This document shows positions 8,211 through 19,094 of a stretch of 64,000 nt of DNA, piece by piece; within the stretch, counting starts at the first letter, position 1; the number at the start of each line of letters is the position of its first letter. Made by a program: the position numbers and the translations under genes. The notes under the pieces are model-generated. The model saw only the letters and a list, made by a program, of their open reading frames with translations. It ran no database searches and was not told where the DNA came from. Origin of the DNA: JBLFWJ01 sp047611425 (GTDB lineage: Bacteria > Bacteroidota > Bacteroidia > UBA10329); the NCBI GenBank assembly GCA_047611425.1, contig JBLFWJ010000001.1, positions 5,040-69,039 of the forward strand, written 5' to 3'.

Positions 8211-10343
8211 ATGGCTCTAGATCTTAAATACACGCGAAACATTGGTATTTCAGCACACATTGATGCTGGAAAAACCACTACTACTGAGCGTATCCTTTAT
8301 TATACTGGTATCAATCACAAGATTGGTGAAGTGCATGATGGCGCTGCTACCATGGACTGGATGGAGCAAGAGCAAGAAAGAGGTATAACAATTACTTCTG
8401 CTGCAACAACTACGTTTTGGAATTACAAGGACAAGGAGTATAAGATGAATATCATCGATACTCCGGGACACGTTGACTTTACGGTTGAGGTTGAGCGTTC
8501 ATTAAGAGTATTGGATGGCGCAGTTGCACTTTTCTGTGCGGTCGGTGGCGTTGAGCCTCAATCTGAAACCGTTTGGAGACAAATGGACAAGTACGCTGTT
8601 CCGCGTATCGGATTTGTAAACAAGATGGACCGCTCTGGTGCTGACTTCTTAAGTGTTATAGGTCAGGTTAAGGAGCGTTTGGGTGGGAATCCAGTTCCTC
8701 TTCAAATTCCGATTGGAGCTGAAGAGACTTTTACTGGTGTTGTTGATCTTATCTCATTTACAGGATTGGAGTGGGATGATTCGACTCAAGGAATGACCTT
8801 TACCGAGGTGCCAATTCCAGAGGATATCCTTCCCATCGCTAAAGAGTGGAGAGAGAAATTATTGGAGTCTATCGCTGAATACGATGACTCATTGATGGAG
8901 AAGTATTTTGACAATCCTGATTCCATCACTGTTGAGGAAATCAACAATGGTATCAGAAATGCAACTTGTGCTTTGGCGATTATTCCAATGTATTGTGGTT
9001 CTGCATTCAAGAACAAGGGTGTACAGACTATGCTTGATGGTGTGATGGAATACCTTCCAAGTCCAATGGATGTTCCTTCAGTTTTTGGGATAAACCCTAA
9101 GACTGATGAGCAGGTAGAAAGAAAAGCGGATGCAGCTGAGCCTTTTGCTGCTTTAGCATTCAAAATTGCTACAGACCCATTTGTCGGTCGTCTGTGTTTC
9201 TTTAGGGTTTATTCTGGCGCACTTGATGCTGGTTCTTATGTAAGGAACACAAGATCTGATAAGAAGGAGCGTATTTCACGAATCTTTCAGATGCATTCTA
9301 ATAAGCAGAATGCAATTCCAAGGATTGAAGCTGGAGATATTGGTGCAGGAGTGGGATTTAAGGATATCCGAACAGGAGATACGTTGTGTGACGAAAAGAA
9401 TCAAATAATTCTTGAGTCAATCACTTTCCCGGAGCCAGTAATTGGTGTTGCAATTGAGCCTAAAACTCAGGCTGACGTTGATAAGTTGGGCGTTGCCTTA
9501 GGGAAACTTTCTGAGGAGGATCCAACATTTAGAGTGAAGACTGACGATGATTCTGGTCAAACTGTAATTTCAGGAATGGGTGAGCTTCACCTTGAAATTA
9601 TTGTGGACAGATTGAGACGTGAGTTTGGAGTAGAGGCAAATCAAGGAGCGCCACAAGTTGCCTATAAAGAGGCAATCAAAGGAACAGTCAGTCACAGAGA
9701 GACTTATAAGAAGCAGTCTGGTGGTCGTGGTAAGTTTGCTGATATTCAGTTTGAGATGGGGCCTGCGATTCCTGAAGAAAAAGAAGAAGAGCAAGAGCAA
9801 GAGATACCTACTGGGCTACAGTTCGTTAATAAAATTTCTGGAGGTAACATTCCTCGTGAATTTATCCCCGCAGTGGAGAAAGGATTCAAAGCTGCCTTGA
9901 GCAACGGTGTATTGGCCGGATTTCCAGTTGAAAGCCTTCGCGTTACACTTAATGATGGTTCTTTCCACGCGGTTGACTCCGATTCTCTTTCTTTTGAGAT
10001 TTGTGCTCAACTTGGATACAAGGCCGCAGCCAAAATGGCTAGCCCAGTAATAATGGAGCCTATCATGAAAGTTGAGGTGGTAACGCCTGAAGAAAATATG
10101 GGTGATGTTGTTGGTGACCTTAATAGAAGAAGAGGTCAAATGCAAGGAATGGATAGCCGTGCTGGTGCACAGGTGGTAAGATGTAATGTTCCTCTTTCAG
10201 AAATGTTTGGATACGTTACTGTTCTTAGAACTATTACTTCTGGTAGAGCAACTTCCACAATGGAATTCTCTCACTATGATGAAGTTCCACGCAACTTGGC
10301 TGACGAAGTAATTAAAGCAACAATAGGTGCTAAGGCAAACTGA
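8211..10343 (+). CDS. fusA: Elongation factor G
   Basis: EF-G is the GTPase that drives translocation of tRNA and mRNA. The 710-residue protein shows all GTP-binding motifs: [15 protein letters not shown] (P loop, about residues 13-27), RGITI in switch I, DTPGH near 84-88 and NKMD near 138-141. Domains II to V follow in full. Domain IV carries an unusual acidic insert, [10 protein letters not shown] near residues 522-531, between a conserved ADIQFEMGP strand and the conserved [11 protein letters not shown]. tuf, often next in this operon, is absent and rpsJ follows after 19 bases. Confidence 0.98.
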   Translation: MALDLKYTRNIGISAHIDAGKTTTTERILYYTGINHKIGEVHDGAATMDWMEQEQERGITITSAATTTFWNYKDKEYKMNIIDTPGHVDFTVEVERSLRVLDGAVALFCAVGGVEPQSETVWRQMDKYAVPRIGFVNKMDRSGADFLSVIGQVKERLGGNPVPLQIPIGAEETFTGVVDLISFTGLEWDDSTQGMTFTEVPIPEDILPIAKEWREKLLESIAEYDDSLMEKYFDNPDSITVEEINNGIRNATCALAIIPMYCGSAFKNKGVQTMLDGVMEYLPSPMDVPSVFGINPKTDEQVERKADAAEPFAALAFKIATDPFVGRLCFFRVYSGALDAGSYVRNTRSDKKERISRIFQMHSNKQNAIPRIEAGDIGAGVGFKDIRTGDTLCDEKNQIILESITFPEPVIGVAIEPKTQADVDKLGVALGKLSEEDPTFRVKTDDDSGQTVISGMGELHLEIIVDRLRREFGVEANQGAPQVAYKEAIKGTVSHRETYKKQSGGRGKFADIQFEMGPAIPEEKEEEQEQEIPTGLQFVNKISGGNIPREFIPAVEKGFKAALSNGVLAGFPVESLRVTLNDGSFHAVDSDSLSFEICAQLGYKAAAKMASPVIMEPIMKVEVVTPEENMGDVVGDLNRRRGQMQGMDSRAGAQVVRCNVPLSEMFGYVTVLRTITSGRATSTMEFSHYDEVPRNLADEVIKATIGAKAN

Positions 10344-10362
10344 TATTTAGAATACTAAGGTT

Positions 10363-10668
10363 ATGACCCAAAGAATCAGAATAAAGCTTAAGTCTTACGA
10401 CTACAATTTGGTTGACAAATCAGCCGATAAGATTATTAAGACAGTTAAGTCTACAGGTGCTATTGTTAGTGGTCCAATTCCACTTCCAACTCACAAGAAG
10501 ATTTACACTGTTCTTCGTTCAACACACGTGAATAAGAAGTCTCGTGAGCAGTTCGAATTCAGTTCATACAAGCGTTTGCTTGACATCTATAGCAGTACTT
10601 CAAATACTGTTGACGCTTTGATGAAGCTAGAGCTTCCAAGTGGTGTTGAGGTAGAGATTAAGGTATAA
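10363..10668 (+). CDS. rpsJ: Ribosomal protein S10 (NusE)
   Basis: S10 belongs to the head of the 30S subunit and also acts as NusE, which links NusG to antitermination and to transcription-translation coupling. The 101-residue protein has the usual start [20 protein letters not shown] and the conserved long loop with [20 protein letters not shown]. It opens the S10 part of the run, directly after fusA. Confidence 0.98.
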   Translation: MTQRIRIKLKSYDYNLVDKSADKIIKTVKSTGAIVSGPIPLPTHKKIYTVLRSTHVNKKSREQFEFSSYKRLLDIYSSTSNTVDALMKLELPSGVEVEIKV

Positions 10669-10700
10669 CGTTGTTTCGATAACTAGAAAAATTTAAAGTC

Positions 10701-11336
10701 ATGTCAGGACTTATAGGTAAAAAAGTAGGGATGACCAGCATCTTCAATGAAGCTGGAAAAAACATTCCATGTACAGTTCTTGAAATGGGACCATGTGTGG
10801 TTACTCAAATCAAGGATCGTGAAACCGATGGATACAAAGCTGTTCAGTTGGGTTACGGAGAGAAGAGCGAGAAGCGATCTACCAAAGCAATGGTTGGTCA
10901 TGCTAAGAAAGCGAATGCCTCTGTTCCACAGAAAACTATGGAGTTTAGAAAATTCCGTAATGAGTTTGAAGGTGGAGAATTGACATTAGGAAGAGAGATC
11001 GCTGTAGGCGAAGTTTTCAGCGAAGGCGAATGGGTTGACGTTATCGGAACATCAAAAGGAAAAGGTTTCCAAGGTGTTGTTAAGCGTCATCACTTCCGTG
11101 GTGTTGGAGATGCAACGCACGGTCAGCACAATCGTCAACGTCATCCAGGTGCCATTGGTGCATGTTCTACTCCATCCCGGGTTTTTAAGGGATTGAGAAT
11201 GGCCGGTCAAATGGGAAATGAAAGAGTAAAGGTGACCAACCTTAAGGTTGTGAAAATTATTGCTGAGCAGAATCTGCTGGTAGTTAGTGGTGCGGTCCCT
11301 GGAGCAAAGGGGTCTTACATTAAAGTAGAGAAGTAA
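10701..11336 (+). CDS. rplC: Ribosomal protein L3
   Basis: L3 is an early 23S assembly protein whose long loop reaches toward the peptidyl transferase centre. The 211-residue protein starts [19 protein letters not shown] and has the diagnostic loop [20 protein letters not shown] near residues 140-160, including the glutamine that is methylated in some bacteria. Only two bases separate it from rplD, suggesting tight translational coupling. Confidence 0.98.
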   Translation: MSGLIGKKVGMTSIFNEAGKNIPCTVLEMGPCVVTQIKDRETDGYKAVQLGYGEKSEKRSTKAMVGHAKKANASVPQKTMEFRKFRNEFEGGELTLGREIAVGEVFSEGEWVDVIGTSKGKGFQGVVKRHHFRGVGDATHGQHNRQRHPGAIGACSTPSRVFKGLRMAGQMGNERVKVTNLKVVKIIAEQNLLVVSGAVPGAKGSYIKVEK

Positions 11337-11338
11337 TT

Positions 11339-11965
11339 ATGGATTTGAAAGTTGTAAATACCAAAGGCAAGGAAACTGCCAAGAAGGTTACACTGAACAA
11401 GGAAGTGTTCGGTATTGAGCCAAACGACCATGCGATCTATTTGGATGTGAAGCAGCATTTGGCCAACAAGCGTCAAGGAACGCATCAGGCGAAGGAACGA
11501 GGCGAGATTGTAGGTAGTACTCGAAAGTTGAGAAAGCAGAAGGGTAGTGGTGCCGCTCGTGTTGGTTCTATCAAGAATCCATTGTTCAGAGGTGGTGGTC
11601 GTGTATTCGGTCCAAGACCAAGAAACTATGGTTTCAAATTGAACAAGAAACTAAAAGCTTTGGCTCGTAAGAGTGCACTTTCTTACAAGGTTCAGGAAGA
11701 ATCTTTGATGGTGCTGGAAGACTTTTCTTTTGACGCTCCAAGAACCAAGGATTTCGCTGCTTTGATGACCGCATTGAAGATGACAGGAAAAAAATCTTTA
11801 ATGGTGCTGAATCAGGAGGATAAAAACATATATTTGTCCTCCCGAAATTTGGAAGGAACAGAAGTAGTAACTGTCTCAGAATTAAACACTTACAAGATTC
11901 TGAACGCTAATAAGCTCATCGTTTGTGAGGGCGCTGTGAAGGAATTGGAAAACGTACTTAGCTAA
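11339..11965 (+). CDS. rplD: Ribosomal protein L4
   Basis: L4 (208 residues) forms part of the exit-tunnel constriction through its extended loop, here [20 protein letters not shown] followed by a [11 protein letters not shown] segment near residues 80-98. In Escherichia coli it represses the S10 operon through the leader RNA; no comparable leader is visible before rpsJ here, since the whole run appears to be read through. Order rplC-rplD-rplW is canonical. Confidence 0.98.
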   Translation: MDLKVVNTKGKETAKKVTLNKEVFGIEPNDHAIYLDVKQHLANKRQGTHQAKERGEIVGSTRKLRKQKGSGAARVGSIKNPLFRGGGRVFGPRPRNYGFKLNKKLKALARKSALSYKVQEESLMVLEDFSFDAPRTKDFAALMTALKMTGKKSLMVLNQEDKNIYLSSRNLEGTEVVTVSELNTYKILNANKLIVCEGAVKELENVLS

Positions 11966-11975
11966 GAATAGAATT

Positions 11976-12266
11976 ATGGAGGTACTTGTGAAGCCAGTTA
12001 TTACTGAAAAAATGACATCTATAACGGAGAAGTTAAACCGTTATGGATTTGTAGTTGATCGCAGAGCGAATAAGCTTCAGATTAAAGAAGCTGTTCAAAC
12101 TATGTACGGAGTACAGGTTACTGGTGTGAATACCATGATTATGCCCGGTCAAAAGAAAACAAGAAATACGAAAACGAAATTCATCGTAGGTAGAAAATCA
12201 GCTTATAAAAAAGCAGTTGTCACAGTGGCCGATGGTCAGACAATCGATTTCTATAGCAATATCTGA
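11976..12266 (+). CDS. rplW: Ribosomal protein L23
   Basis: L23 sits at the tunnel exit and is the docking point for trigger factor and SRP. The 96-residue protein starts [14 protein letters not shown], the family signature, and contains [20 protein letters not shown]. Its length is normal. It ends five bases before rplB. Confidence 0.97.
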   Translation: MEVLVKPVITEKMTSITEKLNRYGFVVDRRANKLQIKEAVQTMYGVQVTGVNTMIMPGQKKTRNTKTKFIVGRKSAYKKAVVTVADGQTIDFYSNI

Positions 12267-12271
12267 TAATT

Positions 12272-13096
12272 ATGGCAGTCAGGAAAATAAAGCCAAATAC
12301 TCCGGGACAACGGAACAAGATCGCTGGTTCATTCGAGGCGATTACAACCGATAAGCCGGAAAGAAGTCTTCTTGCAGTTAAGAAGCGATCAGGAGGTAGA
12401 AATAGCTCTGGTAAGATGACCATGCGCTACTTGGGTGGTGGTCACAAAAAGAAGTATCGTATAGTCGACTTCAAGAGAAATAAGGATGGCATTCCAGCTA
12501 CCGTAAAATCTGTTGAGTATGACCCGAATAGAACTTCATTTATCGCTTTGTTGGTGTATGCTGACGGTGAGAAGAGATACATCGTTGCTCCAAAAGGAAT
12601 CGAAGTAGGACAGACCGTTGAGTCTGGAGAGAAAGCAGCACCAAATGTTGGTAACGCACTTTTCCTCAGCGACATTCCATTAGGTACTGTAATTCACAAC
12701 GTTGAATTACGTCCTGGGCAAGGAGGAAAGATGAGTCGTGGTGCTGGTGCTTACGCACAGTTGATGGCACGTGAAGGAAAGTTTGCAACAGTTAAGTTGC
12801 CTTCTGGTGAAGTGAGAATGATACATGTTACTTGTAAAGCATCAATCGGTGTGGTTTCGAATAGCGACCATATGCTTGAGCGATCAGGTAAGGCTGGTAG
12901 ATCTCGATGGTTAGGAAGACGACCAAGAGTAAGAGGTGTTGTAATGAATCCTGTTGATCACCCAATGGGTGGTGGTGAAGGAAAATCTTCTGGAGGTCAC
13001 CCAAGATCTCGGAACGGTATTCCAGCTAAAGGATTCAAGACCCGTTACAAGAAGAAGGCTTCAAATCGTTACATCGTAGAAAAGAGAAAGAAATAA
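12272..13096 (+). CDS. rplB: Ribosomal protein L2
   Basis: L2 (274 residues) is required for subunit association and peptidyl transferase activity. The N-terminal KPNTPGQRN start, the central SH3-like region, and the C-terminal signature [19 protein letters not shown] with its conserved histidine near residue 230 are all present. It lies between rplW and rpsS as expected. Confidence 0.98.
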   Translation: MAVRKIKPNTPGQRNKIAGSFEAITTDKPERSLLAVKKRSGGRNSSGKMTMRYLGGGHKKKYRIVDFKRNKDGIPATVKSVEYDPNRTSFIALLVYADGEKRYIVAPKGIEVGQTVESGEKAAPNVGNALFLSDIPLGTVIHNVELRPGQGGKMSRGAGAYAQLMAREGKFATVKLPSGEVRMIHVTCKASIGVVSNSDHMLERSGKAGRSRWLGRRPRVRGVVMNPVDHPMGGGEGKSSGGHPRSRNGIPAKGFKTRYKKKASNRYIVEKRKK

Positions 13097-13102
13097 TCTA
13101 AT

Positions 13103-13369
13103 ATGGCTCGTTCACTCAAAAAAGGACCGTTCATAGATTACAAGCTTGAGAAGCGTGTACTCGAAACTCAGGATTCTGGTAAGAAAACAGTTATTAAAAC
13201 TTGGTCACGTAGAAGTGTGATCTCTCCAGATTTTGTAGGAATGACAATCGCAGTACACAACGGAAACAAGTTTATCCCTGTGTATGTAACTGAAAACATG
13301 GTAGGACACAAGTTGGGAGAGTTTTCTCCAACGAGAACCTTCCGTGGTCATCAGAAAGGAAAGAAGTAA
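13103..13369 (+). CDS. rpsS: Ribosomal protein S19
   Basis: S19 (88 residues) pairs with S13 in the head of the small subunit near the A-site finger. The start [19 protein letters not shown], the motif [14 protein letters not shown] and the C-terminal signature [16 protein letters not shown] are all canonical. It starts six bases after rplB. Confidence 0.98.
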   Translation: MARSLKKGPFIDYKLEKRVLETQDSGKKTVIKTWSRRSVISPDFVGMTIAVHNGNKFIPVYVTENMVGHKLGEFSPTRTFRGHQKGKK

Positions 13370-13390
13370 GCCAGTTTATAAGACTTAGTC

Positions 13391-13795
13391 ATGGCCAATA
13401 GAAAGAAAGAAAGAGCAGATAGGCTGAAGGAAGAGAGAAAGACTCAATTCTTCGCAAAGTTGAACAACTGTCCTACCGCACCAAGAAAGATGCGATTGGT
13501 AGCAGACCTTATAAGAGGTATGCAGGTTGACAAGGCGCTATATACATTGAAACTGAATCCGAAAGAGGCTTCAGGTAGAATGGAGAAGTTGCTTTTGTCA
13601 GCAGTATCAAACTGGGAGCAGAAGAACGAAGGGAAGACTGCTGATGGTGGCGCACTTTTCGTAAAAGCAGTGATGGTTGATTCTGGTAGAATGCTGAAAA
13701 GGGTTCAACCAGCTCCACAAGGAAGAGCACACAGAGTAAGAAAACGATCAAACCACGTAACGATGGTAATTGACAGCCTGAGCCAAGAAGCATAA
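13391..13795 (+). CDS. rplV: Ribosomal protein L22, with N-terminal extension
   Basis: L22 lines the exit tunnel with a long beta hairpin (here around residues 95-115, ending [20 protein letters not shown]). The protein has 134 residues against about 110 in Escherichia coli; the extra length is a highly charged N-terminus, [20 protein letters not shown], before the conserved [17 protein letters not shown] segment. The final A of its TAA is the first base of the rpsC ATG, so the two genes are coupled. Confidence 0.97.
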   Translation: MANRKKERADRLKEERKTQFFAKLNNCPTAPRKMRLVADLIRGMQVDKALYTLKLNPKEASGRMEKLLLSAVSNWEQKNEGKTADGGALFVKAVMVDSGRMLKRVQPAPQGRAHRVRKRSNHVTMVIDSLSQEA

Positions 13796-14520
13796 TGGGA
13801 CAGAAAACTAACCCGATAGGTAATAGACTTGGAATCATCAACGGATGGGATTCCAACTGGTATGGCGGAAAAGATACGCCAGCGAAGATTGAAGAGGATC
13901 ACAAAGTCCGAACCTATCTACGTGCACGTTTGGCAAAGGCAAGCCTTTCCAAAATCATAATTGAGCGTACGCTTAAATTGGTTACGGTTACCGTAAACAC
14001 AGCTCGTCCAGGAATCATTATCGGTAAAGGAGGAAGTGAAGTTGATAAGCTTAAGCAAGAGTTGAAGAAGATTACTGGCAAAGAAGTCCAGATTAATATC
14101 TTCGAGATTAAGCGACCAGAATTGGATGCTCGATTGGTAGCAGAAAGCGTTGCCCGTCAGTTGGAAGGAAGAGTTTCTTTTAGAAGAGCGGTTAAGATGT
14201 CAGTTGCATCTACCATGAGAATGGGCGCTGAAGGAATTAAGATTCAGGTGAGCGGAAGATTGGGTGGAGCAGATATGGCTCGTACAGAAATGTATAAGGA
14301 TGGAAGAATTCCATTGCACACTTTCAGAGCTAATATTGACTATGCATTAGTTGAGGCACACACTACATACGGAAGAATCGGTGTTAAGGTGTGGATTTGT
14401 AAAGGACTTGTTTATGGTAAGAGAGATCTTTCTCCAAACATAGGACAGGATAAGAAAGGCGGACCAAATAAGAAAGGCGGTCCAAGAGGTGGAGGTCAAA
14501 GACGTCCAGAGAGGAAATAA
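13795..14520 (+). CDS. rpsC: Ribosomal protein S3, with glycine/lysine-rich tail
   Basis: S3 helps form the mRNA entry tunnel. The 241-residue protein has a type-II KH domain with [18 protein letters not shown] near residues 74-91 and the conserved C-terminal domain with [19 protein letters not shown]. The last 25 residues are a low-complexity tail with the repeat [15 protein letters not shown], longer than in the enterobacterial protein. It overlaps rplV by one base. Confidence 0.98.
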   Translation: MGQKTNPIGNRLGIINGWDSNWYGGKDTPAKIEEDHKVRTYLRARLAKASLSKIIIERTLKLVTVTVNTARPGIIIGKGGSEVDKLKQELKKITGKEVQINIFEIKRPELDARLVAESVARQLEGRVSFRRAVKMSVASTMRMGAEGIKIQVSGRLGGADMARTEMYKDGRIPLHTFRANIDYALVEAHTTYGRIGVKVWICKGLVYGKRDLSPNIGQDKKGGPNKKGGPRGGGQRRPERK

Positions 14521-14552
14521 TATTAGCGTTTAATACAATAGACCAGTAAGTT

Positions 14553-14972
14553 ATGCTACAGCCAAAAAGGACGAAGTTCCGGAAGATGCAAAAGATGAAG
14601 ATGAAGGGGATGGCCCAGAGGGGCAATCAACTCAGCTTCGGAACATTTGGCATCAAAGCTTTAGAAGGTGCTTGGATTACAAGTCGCCAGATAGAAGCTG
14701 CCCGTATCGCTGTTACCAGGTACATGAAACGTGAAGGCCAAGTGTGGATCAACATTTTTCCAGATAAGCCTGTAACGAAGAAACCTGCTGAAGTAAGAAT
14801 GGGTAAAGGAAAAGGTTCACCTGAATACTGGGTGGCAGTTGTAAAGCCAGGTCGAATCATGTTCGAACTAGAAGGCGTTGATACGGAAACAGCAAAAGAG
14901 GCTTGTCGATTGGCATCTCAGAAACTGCCTATCACAACTCGATTTGTAACTAGAAAGGACTACGCAGCCTGA
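14553..14972 (+). CDS. rplP: Ribosomal protein L16
   Basis: L16 (139 residues) lies near the A-site tRNA elbow. The start [18 protein letters not shown], the central [20 protein letters not shown] and the motif [20 protein letters not shown], which includes the arginine hydroxylated in some bacteria, are all present. It follows rpsC by 32 bases and precedes rpmC by 14. Confidence 0.98.
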   Translation: MLQPKRTKFRKMQKMKMKGMAQRGNQLSFGTFGIKALEGAWITSRQIEAARIAVTRYMKREGQVWINIFPDKPVTKKPAEVRMGKGKGSPEYWVAVVKPGRIMFELEGVDTETAKEACRLASQKLPITTRFVTRKDYAA

Positions 14973-14986
14973 TAATCTAAGGAATT

Positions 14987-15178
14987 ATGGAGAATTCAGT
15001 AATAAGAGAACTTTCAAGCGAGGAGCTTAACTCAAGAATAATTGAGGAGAAGCACAACATGACCAAAATGAAAATGGCTCATGCAGTGTCTCCAGTTGAG
15101 AACCCACAGACGCTTAAGACAACAAGAAAATTGATCGCTAAGCTGCTTACTGAGCAGACAAAACGTTCAAACAATTAA
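14987..15178 (+). CDS. rpmC: Ribosomal protein L29
   Basis: L29 is a two-helix hairpin protein at the tunnel exit next to L23. The 63-residue product starts MENSVIRELSSEELNSRI and has the expected C-terminal helix, KTTRKLIAKLLTEQ. The length matches the family and the position between rplP and rpsQ is canonical. Confidence 0.96.
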   Translation: MENSVIRELSSEELNSRIIEEKHNMTKMKMAHAVSPVENPQTLKTTRKLIAKLLTEQTKRSNN

Positions 15179-15203
15179 ACCAATCAGGTAGGAAAGCAAA
15201 ACA

Positions 15204-15476
15204 ATGGAAGCTACCCAAACAGCAGAAAGAAACCTACGCAAGGAGATCCTTGGTCTGGTTACCAGTAACAGCATGGACAAGTCCATCACTGTTATTGTTG
15301 AACGCAAGGAGAAGCACCCGATGTACGGAAAGTACGTGAAGAAGAGTAAGAAATTCCACGCTCATGATGAGAAGAATGAGTGCAACGTGGGAGATACTGT
15401 TCGAATCATGGAAACACGTCCATTGAGTAAGACAAAGTGCTGGAGAATGGTTGAAATCATAGAAAGAGCTAAGTAA
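15204..15476 (+). CDS. rpsQ: Ribosomal protein S17
   Basis: S17 (90 residues) is a primary 16S-binding OB-fold protein. It has [19 protein letters not shown], the [19 protein letters not shown] loop and the closing [19 protein letters not shown], all signature elements. One base separates its stop from the rplN ATG. Confidence 0.97.
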   Translation: MEATQTAERNLRKEILGLVTSNSMDKSITVIVERKEKHPMYGKYVKKSKKFHAHDEKNECNVGDTVRIMETRPLSKTKCWRMVEIIERAK

Positions 15477-15477
15477 G

Positions 15478-15846
15478 ATGATTCAGCAAGAGAGTAGGCT
15501 AAAATGCGCTGATAACAGCGGAGCCAAAGAAGTATTGTGCATTAGGGTTCTTGGAGGAACGAAGAGAAGATATGCCTCAGTTGGCGATCAGATTGTAGTT
15601 ACTGTTAAGCACAGCATGCCAAATAGCAACGCGAAAAAAGGTACAGTAACACGTGCAGTTATCGTTAGAACTAAGAAGGAAGTAAGAAGACAAGATGGTT
15701 CTTACATTCGATTTGACGACAACGCAGTTGTATTGCTAAATGCCACTGGAGAAATGAGAGGAACCCGAATATTCGGACCTGTTGCCAGAGAGTTGCGCGA
15801 AAAGTCATTTATGAAGATCGTATCACTTGCCCCTGAGGTACTTTGA
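15478..15846 (+). CDS. rplN: Ribosomal protein L14
   Basis: L14 (122 residues) lies at the subunit interface and is the usual docking site of silencing factor RsfS. It shows [20 protein letters not shown] at the start and the conserved [20 protein letters not shown] segment. It opens the spc part of the run. Confidence 0.98.
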   Translation: MIQQESRLKCADNSGAKEVLCIRVLGGTKRRYASVGDQIVVTVKHSMPNSNAKKGTVTRAVIVRTKKEVRRQDGSYIRFDDNAVVLLNATGEMRGTRIFGPVARELREKSFMKIVSLAPEVL

Positions 15847-15865
15847 TACAAATCGACAGAACGAG

Positions 15866-16126
15866 ATGAAAAAGTTTCATATAAAGAAGAACGACCAGGT
15901 TGTGGTTATTACCGGTGAGAACAAAGGTTCAGAAGGTAAGGTGCTTGAAATGCACACAAAGACATCAAGAGCATTGGTGGAAGGTGTGAACATGATTAAG
16001 CGTCACACCAAACCAAATACTCAGTTTCCTGACGGAGGAATCATCGAAAAGGAGGCACCGATACATGTGTCTAACTTGAAGTTGGTTGAGGCGAAGGCAG
16101 GAACAGCTAAGAATAGTTCTAAGTAA
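15866..16126 (+). CDS. rplX: Ribosomal protein L24
   Basis: L24 is an assembly initiator that binds domain I of 23S rRNA. The start at 15866 gives MKKFHIKKNDQVVVITGENK, the family N-terminus with its KOW motif, and 86 residues. A longer frame from 15827 would overlap rplN and add 13 residues foreign to the family, so it was not used. The rest (GKVLEMHTKTSRALVEGVN) is typical. Confidence 0.96.
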   Translation: MKKFHIKKNDQVVVITGENKGSEGKVLEMHTKTSRALVEGVNMIKRHTKPNTQFPDGGIIEKEAPIHVSNLKLVEAKAGTAKNSSK

Positions 16127-16163
16127 TCATTACCGAAGGGTTAATAGAAGAATTAAATAAGTG

Positions 16164-16715
16164 ATGAGTCAAAAAGCTACACTTAAGGGAAAGTACAACG
16201 AGGAGATTGTTCCGGCATTAACGGAGCAGTTCAAGTACTCTTCAAGAATGCAGGTACCTGTGTTGGAGAAGATCTGCCTGAATCAAGGTCTTGGAATCGC
16301 TGTTGCTGACAAGAAGATTATTGATGCCGCCATTATTGATATGGGGTTGATCACTGGTCAAAAAGCAGTTGCTGCATATTCTAAGAAGGACGTTTCGAAC
16401 TTCAAATTGAGAAAAGGAATGCCGATTGGTGTACGTGTTACATTGAGAGGCGACAAGATGTACGAATTCCTAGAGAGATTGATTCGAGTAGCACTGCCAC
16501 GTGTACGTGACTTCAGAGGAATCAGCCCAAAAGGAATGGACGGAGGAGGTAACTACTCAATGGGTGTTACTGAGCACATCATCTTCCCAGAGATTGATAT
16601 TGACAAAGTGAACAGAATCCTAGGTATGGATATCACCTTTGTAACCTCTGCAAAAAGCAACGAGGAAGGAATAGCATTATTAAAAGAATTTGGACTTCCG
16701 TTCAAAAAGAACTAA
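16164..16715 (+). CDS. rplE: Ribosomal protein L5
   Basis: L5 binds 5S rRNA in the central protuberance and contacts the P-site tRNA. The protein of 183 residues has [20 protein letters not shown], the [20 protein letters not shown] strand and the C-terminal [20 protein letters not shown] at 16161 directly precedes the ATG; the ATG at 16164 is the better start. Confidence 0.97.
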   Translation: MSQKATLKGKYNEEIVPALTEQFKYSSRMQVPVLEKICLNQGLGIAVADKKIIDAAIIDMGLITGQKAVAAYSKKDVSNFKLRKGMPIGVRVTLRGDKMYEFLERLIRVALPRVRDFRGISPKGMDGGGNYSMGVTEHIIFPEIDIDKVNRILGMDITFVTSAKSNEEGIALLKEFGLPFKKN

Positions 16716-16734
16716 TAAAAAGGTAAGCTGAGTC

Positions 16735-17004
16735 ATGGCTAAAGAATCAATGAAAGCAAGAGAGCGCAAGCGCGCTAAGATGGTTGCAAAGTTTGCTGAA
16801 AAGCGAGCTGCGCTTAAAGCTGAAGGCGACTATCAAGGACTTGCACGACTTCCTAAGAATGGGTCTGCAGTAAGAATGCACAATCGTTGCAGTATTACTG
16901 GTCGTCCTAAAGGATATATGCGCGACTTCGGTATTTCAAGGATTCAGTTCCGCGAGATGGCCAACAACGGATTGATTCCGGGCGTAAGAAAGACTAGCTG
17001 GTAA
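16735..17004 (+). CDS. rpsN: Ribosomal protein S14, zinc-free form
   Basis: S14 helps assemble the 30S head. At 89 residues it is the long, zinc-free class rather than the short 61-residue zinc-binding class: only one cysteine remains, in [20 protein letters not shown], and the CxxC pair is missing. The rest of the C-terminal signature, [20 protein letters not shown], is intact. Confidence 0.97.
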   Translation: MAKESMKARERKRAKMVAKFAEKRAALKAEGDYQGLARLPKNGSAVRMHNRCSITGRPKGYMRDFGISRIQFREMANNGLIPGVRKTSW

Positions 17005-17028
17005 TTTATTGATAGTAGAGAAAGAGTT

Positions 17029-17424
17029 ATGACAGATCCAATTGCAGATTATCTGACACGCATCCGAAACGGGATTCAAGCAAACCACAGAGTGGTTGAG
17101 ATTCCTGCTTCAAACATGAAGAAGAGAATCACTGAGGTGCTTTTCAACAAAGGGTATATCCTTAACTATAAGTTTGAGGAAGAAGGGCCACAGGGTACTA
17201 TCAAAGTTGCTTTGAAGTATCACCCTAAGACAAAGGTTAACGCGATTAAGAGTATTCAACGTGTTAGTCGTCCAGGTTTGAGAACATATAAAGGGACAAG
17301 TGAAGTTCCACGTGTTCTAAACGGACTTGGAATTGCCATCGTTTCAACTTCTCAAGGTTTGATGAGTGATAAGGAGGCAAGAGAAAAAGGAATTGGCGGA
17401 GAGGTTATTTGCTCTGTTTATTAA
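17029..17424 (+). CDS. rpsH: Ribosomal protein S8
   Basis: S8 binds the central domain of 16S rRNA and in Escherichia coli is the repressor of the spc operon. The 131-residue protein starts MTDPIADYLTRIRNGIQANH and has the C-terminal signature LGIAIVSTSQGLMSDKEARE. It lies between rpsN and rplF as usual. Confidence 0.98.
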   Translation: MTDPIADYLTRIRNGIQANHRVVEIPASNMKKRITEVLFNKGYILNYKFEEEGPQGTIKVALKYHPKTKVNAIKSIQRVSRPGLRTYKGTSEVPRVLNGLGIAIVSTSQGLMSDKEAREKGIGGEVICSVY

Positions 17425-17443
17425 TAGATAAAGAAGACAGGTT

Positions 17444-17998
17444 ATGTCAAGAATAGGAAAAGCAATTATCAACTTACCTGCAGGGGTAGACATCAAGGTT
17501 GATGGCACAACTGTTACTGTAAAGGGTGCGTTGGGTGAATTGTACCAGGAACTAGATCCAGCTATAACAGTTGAGATTGAGGATGGCGTGCTGACGTGCG
17601 TACGTTCAAATGAAGATAAGCAGACGAAGGCTAATCACGGTCTTTATCGTTCATTGATCAACAATATGATCATTGGTGTAACTGCTGGATACGAGAAGAA
17701 GTTGGAGTTGGTTGGTGTTGGATACCGTGCGACAATGAAAGGTCAGCAATTGGATTTAACACTTGGATTCTCACACAATATTTCATTCATGTTACCAGCA
17801 GAGGTTAAGGCCGAAGCAGTAGCTGAAAGAGGTAAAAATCCAATCATCATCCTTAAGTCTTTTGATAAGCAATTGATCGGTCAGGTTTGCGCCAAGATTA
17901 GATCACTTAGAAAGCCAGAGCCATACAAGGGCAAAGGAGTTCGATTCGTAGGAGAACAAATTAGAAGAAAGGCAGGTAAATCAGCCGCATCAGCATAA
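17444..17998 (+). CDS. rplF: Ribosomal protein L6
   Basis: L6 (184 residues) is made of two similar domains and sits near the factor-binding region. It starts SRIGKAIINLPAGVDIKVDG and has the conserved GVGYRATMKGQQLDLTLGFS strand and the signature PEPYKGKGVRFVGEQIRRKA near the end. It is followed by rplR after seven bases. Confidence 0.98.
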   Translation: MSRIGKAIINLPAGVDIKVDGTTVTVKGALGELYQELDPAITVEIEDGVLTCVRSNEDKQTKANHGLYRSLINNMIIGVTAGYEKKLELVGVGYRATMKGQQLDLTLGFSHNISFMLPAEVKAEAVAERGKNPIIILKSFDKQLIGQVCAKIRSLRKPEPYKGKGVRFVGEQIRRKAGKSAASA

Positions 17999-18005
17999 TT
18001 GAGTC

Positions 18006-18362
18006 ATGGCAGTTAAGAAGTCAGATAGAAGAGACAAGATCCGTAGAAAGATCAGAGCGAGCATCATTGGAACCGCAGAGCGCCCAAGAATGTCGATTTT
18101 CAGAAGTAACAAGGGCATTTATGTTCAGCTTATTGACGATGCAAACGGAACCACTTTGGTTGCAGCATCTACTGGAGACAAAGGCATCGAAGGGTCAAAG
18201 GGTTCTAAGATCGAAGTATCTAAAATGGTAGGTACTGCAATCGCGGAGAAAGCTAAAGAAGCTGGAATTGACAAAGTGGTATTTGACCGAGGCGGTTACT
18301 TGTATCACGGTAGAGTAAAGTCATTGGCAGATGGTGCCAGAGAAGGTGGATTACAGTTTTAA
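18006..18362 (+). CDS. rplR: Ribosomal protein L18
   Basis: L18 (118 residues) binds 5S rRNA together with L5. It has the basic N-terminus [20 protein letters not shown], the strand [18 protein letters not shown] and the C-terminal [20 protein letters not shown], which are family signatures. Length and place are canonical. Confidence 0.97.
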   Translation: MAVKKSDRRDKIRRKIRASIIGTAERPRMSIFRSNKGIYVQLIDDANGTTLVAASTGDKGIEGSKGSKIEVSKMVGTAIAEKAKEAGIDKVVFDRGGYLYHGRVKSLADGAREGGLQF

Positions 18363-18380
18363 TACCGATCTGAAGAAAAA

Positions 18381-18884
18381 ATGAAAAAGGTACAAGCAAA
18401 AGATACAGAGCTTAAAGACCGAGTGGTCGGTATTCAGCGTGTTGTAAAGGTGACCAAAGGTGGTCGTACTTTCAGTTTCTCTGCCATTGTCGTGGTTGGA
18501 GATGAGAAAGGAACTGTAGGACACGGATTTGGAAAAGCGAAAGAAGTTGTTGAGGCAATTTCAAAAGGAATTGAGGATGCTAAGAAGAACTTGATTAAGG
18601 TTCCTGTTATCAACGATACAATTCCACATCAACAAGAATTGAAGTACAGTGGTGCTCATGTTTTCATGAAGCCTGCAAGTCGTGGTACCGGTGTTATTGC
18701 TGGTGGTGCAATGAGAGCTGTATTGGAGAGTGCTGGAGTTAAAAATGTTTTGGCTAAGTCCAAGGGTTCTTCAAATCCACACAACGTAGTTAAAGCAACT
18801 TACAATGCACTAGCAGAAATGCGTGATGCATACCAAGTAGCTGACTCAAGAGGCGTGAGCGTTAATAAAGTATTCAACGGTTAA
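18381..18884 (+). CDS. rpsE: Ribosomal protein S5
   Basis: S5 (167 residues) contributes to decoding accuracy and the mRNA entry helicase. The double-stranded RNA-binding-like domain with [20 protein letters not shown] near residues 20-40 and the [20 protein letters not shown] segment are conserved; the C-terminal domain holds [20 protein letters not shown]. rpmD follows after 11 bases. Confidence 0.98.
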   Translation: MKKVQAKDTELKDRVVGIQRVVKVTKGGRTFSFSAIVVVGDEKGTVGHGFGKAKEVVEAISKGIEDAKKNLIKVPVINDTIPHQQELKYSGAHVFMKPASRGTGVIAGGAMRAVLESAGVKNVLAKSKGSSNPHNVVKATYNALAEMRDAYQVADSRGVSVNKVFNG

Positions 18885-18895
18885 GAAAAGCTATT

Positions 18896-19072
18896 ATGGC
18901 TAAGATCAAAGTAAAGCAGGTACGAAGTGCCATCAACCGTCCTCAACGACAGAAGAGAACGATTCAAGCGCTTGGTTTGAAGAAATTGAACCAAGTAGTT
19001 GAACATGATGATACACCAGCGATCAAAGGAATGATCGCCAAGGTGGCTCATATGGTTGAAGTAGTAGATTAA
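18896..19072 (+). CDS. rpmD: Ribosomal protein L30
   Basis: A 58-residue frame lies exactly between rpsE and rplO. It starts MAKIKVKQVRSAINRPQRQK and continues with LGLKKLNQVVEHDDTPAIKG, the L30 signature including the RPQRQK turn and the HDDTPAIKGMI helix. The length matches the bacterial family of 58-61 residues. Confidence 0.97.
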   Translation: MAKIKVKQVRSAINRPQRQKRTIQALGLKKLNQVVEHDDTPAIKGMIAKVAHMVEVVD

Positions 19073-19094
19073 TTTACGGGACAAGAAGCAAGAG

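Noticed and set aside
15827..15865. Upstream extension of rplX
   Set aside because: It overlaps rplN and adds residues absent from L24; the ATG at 15866 fits the family.
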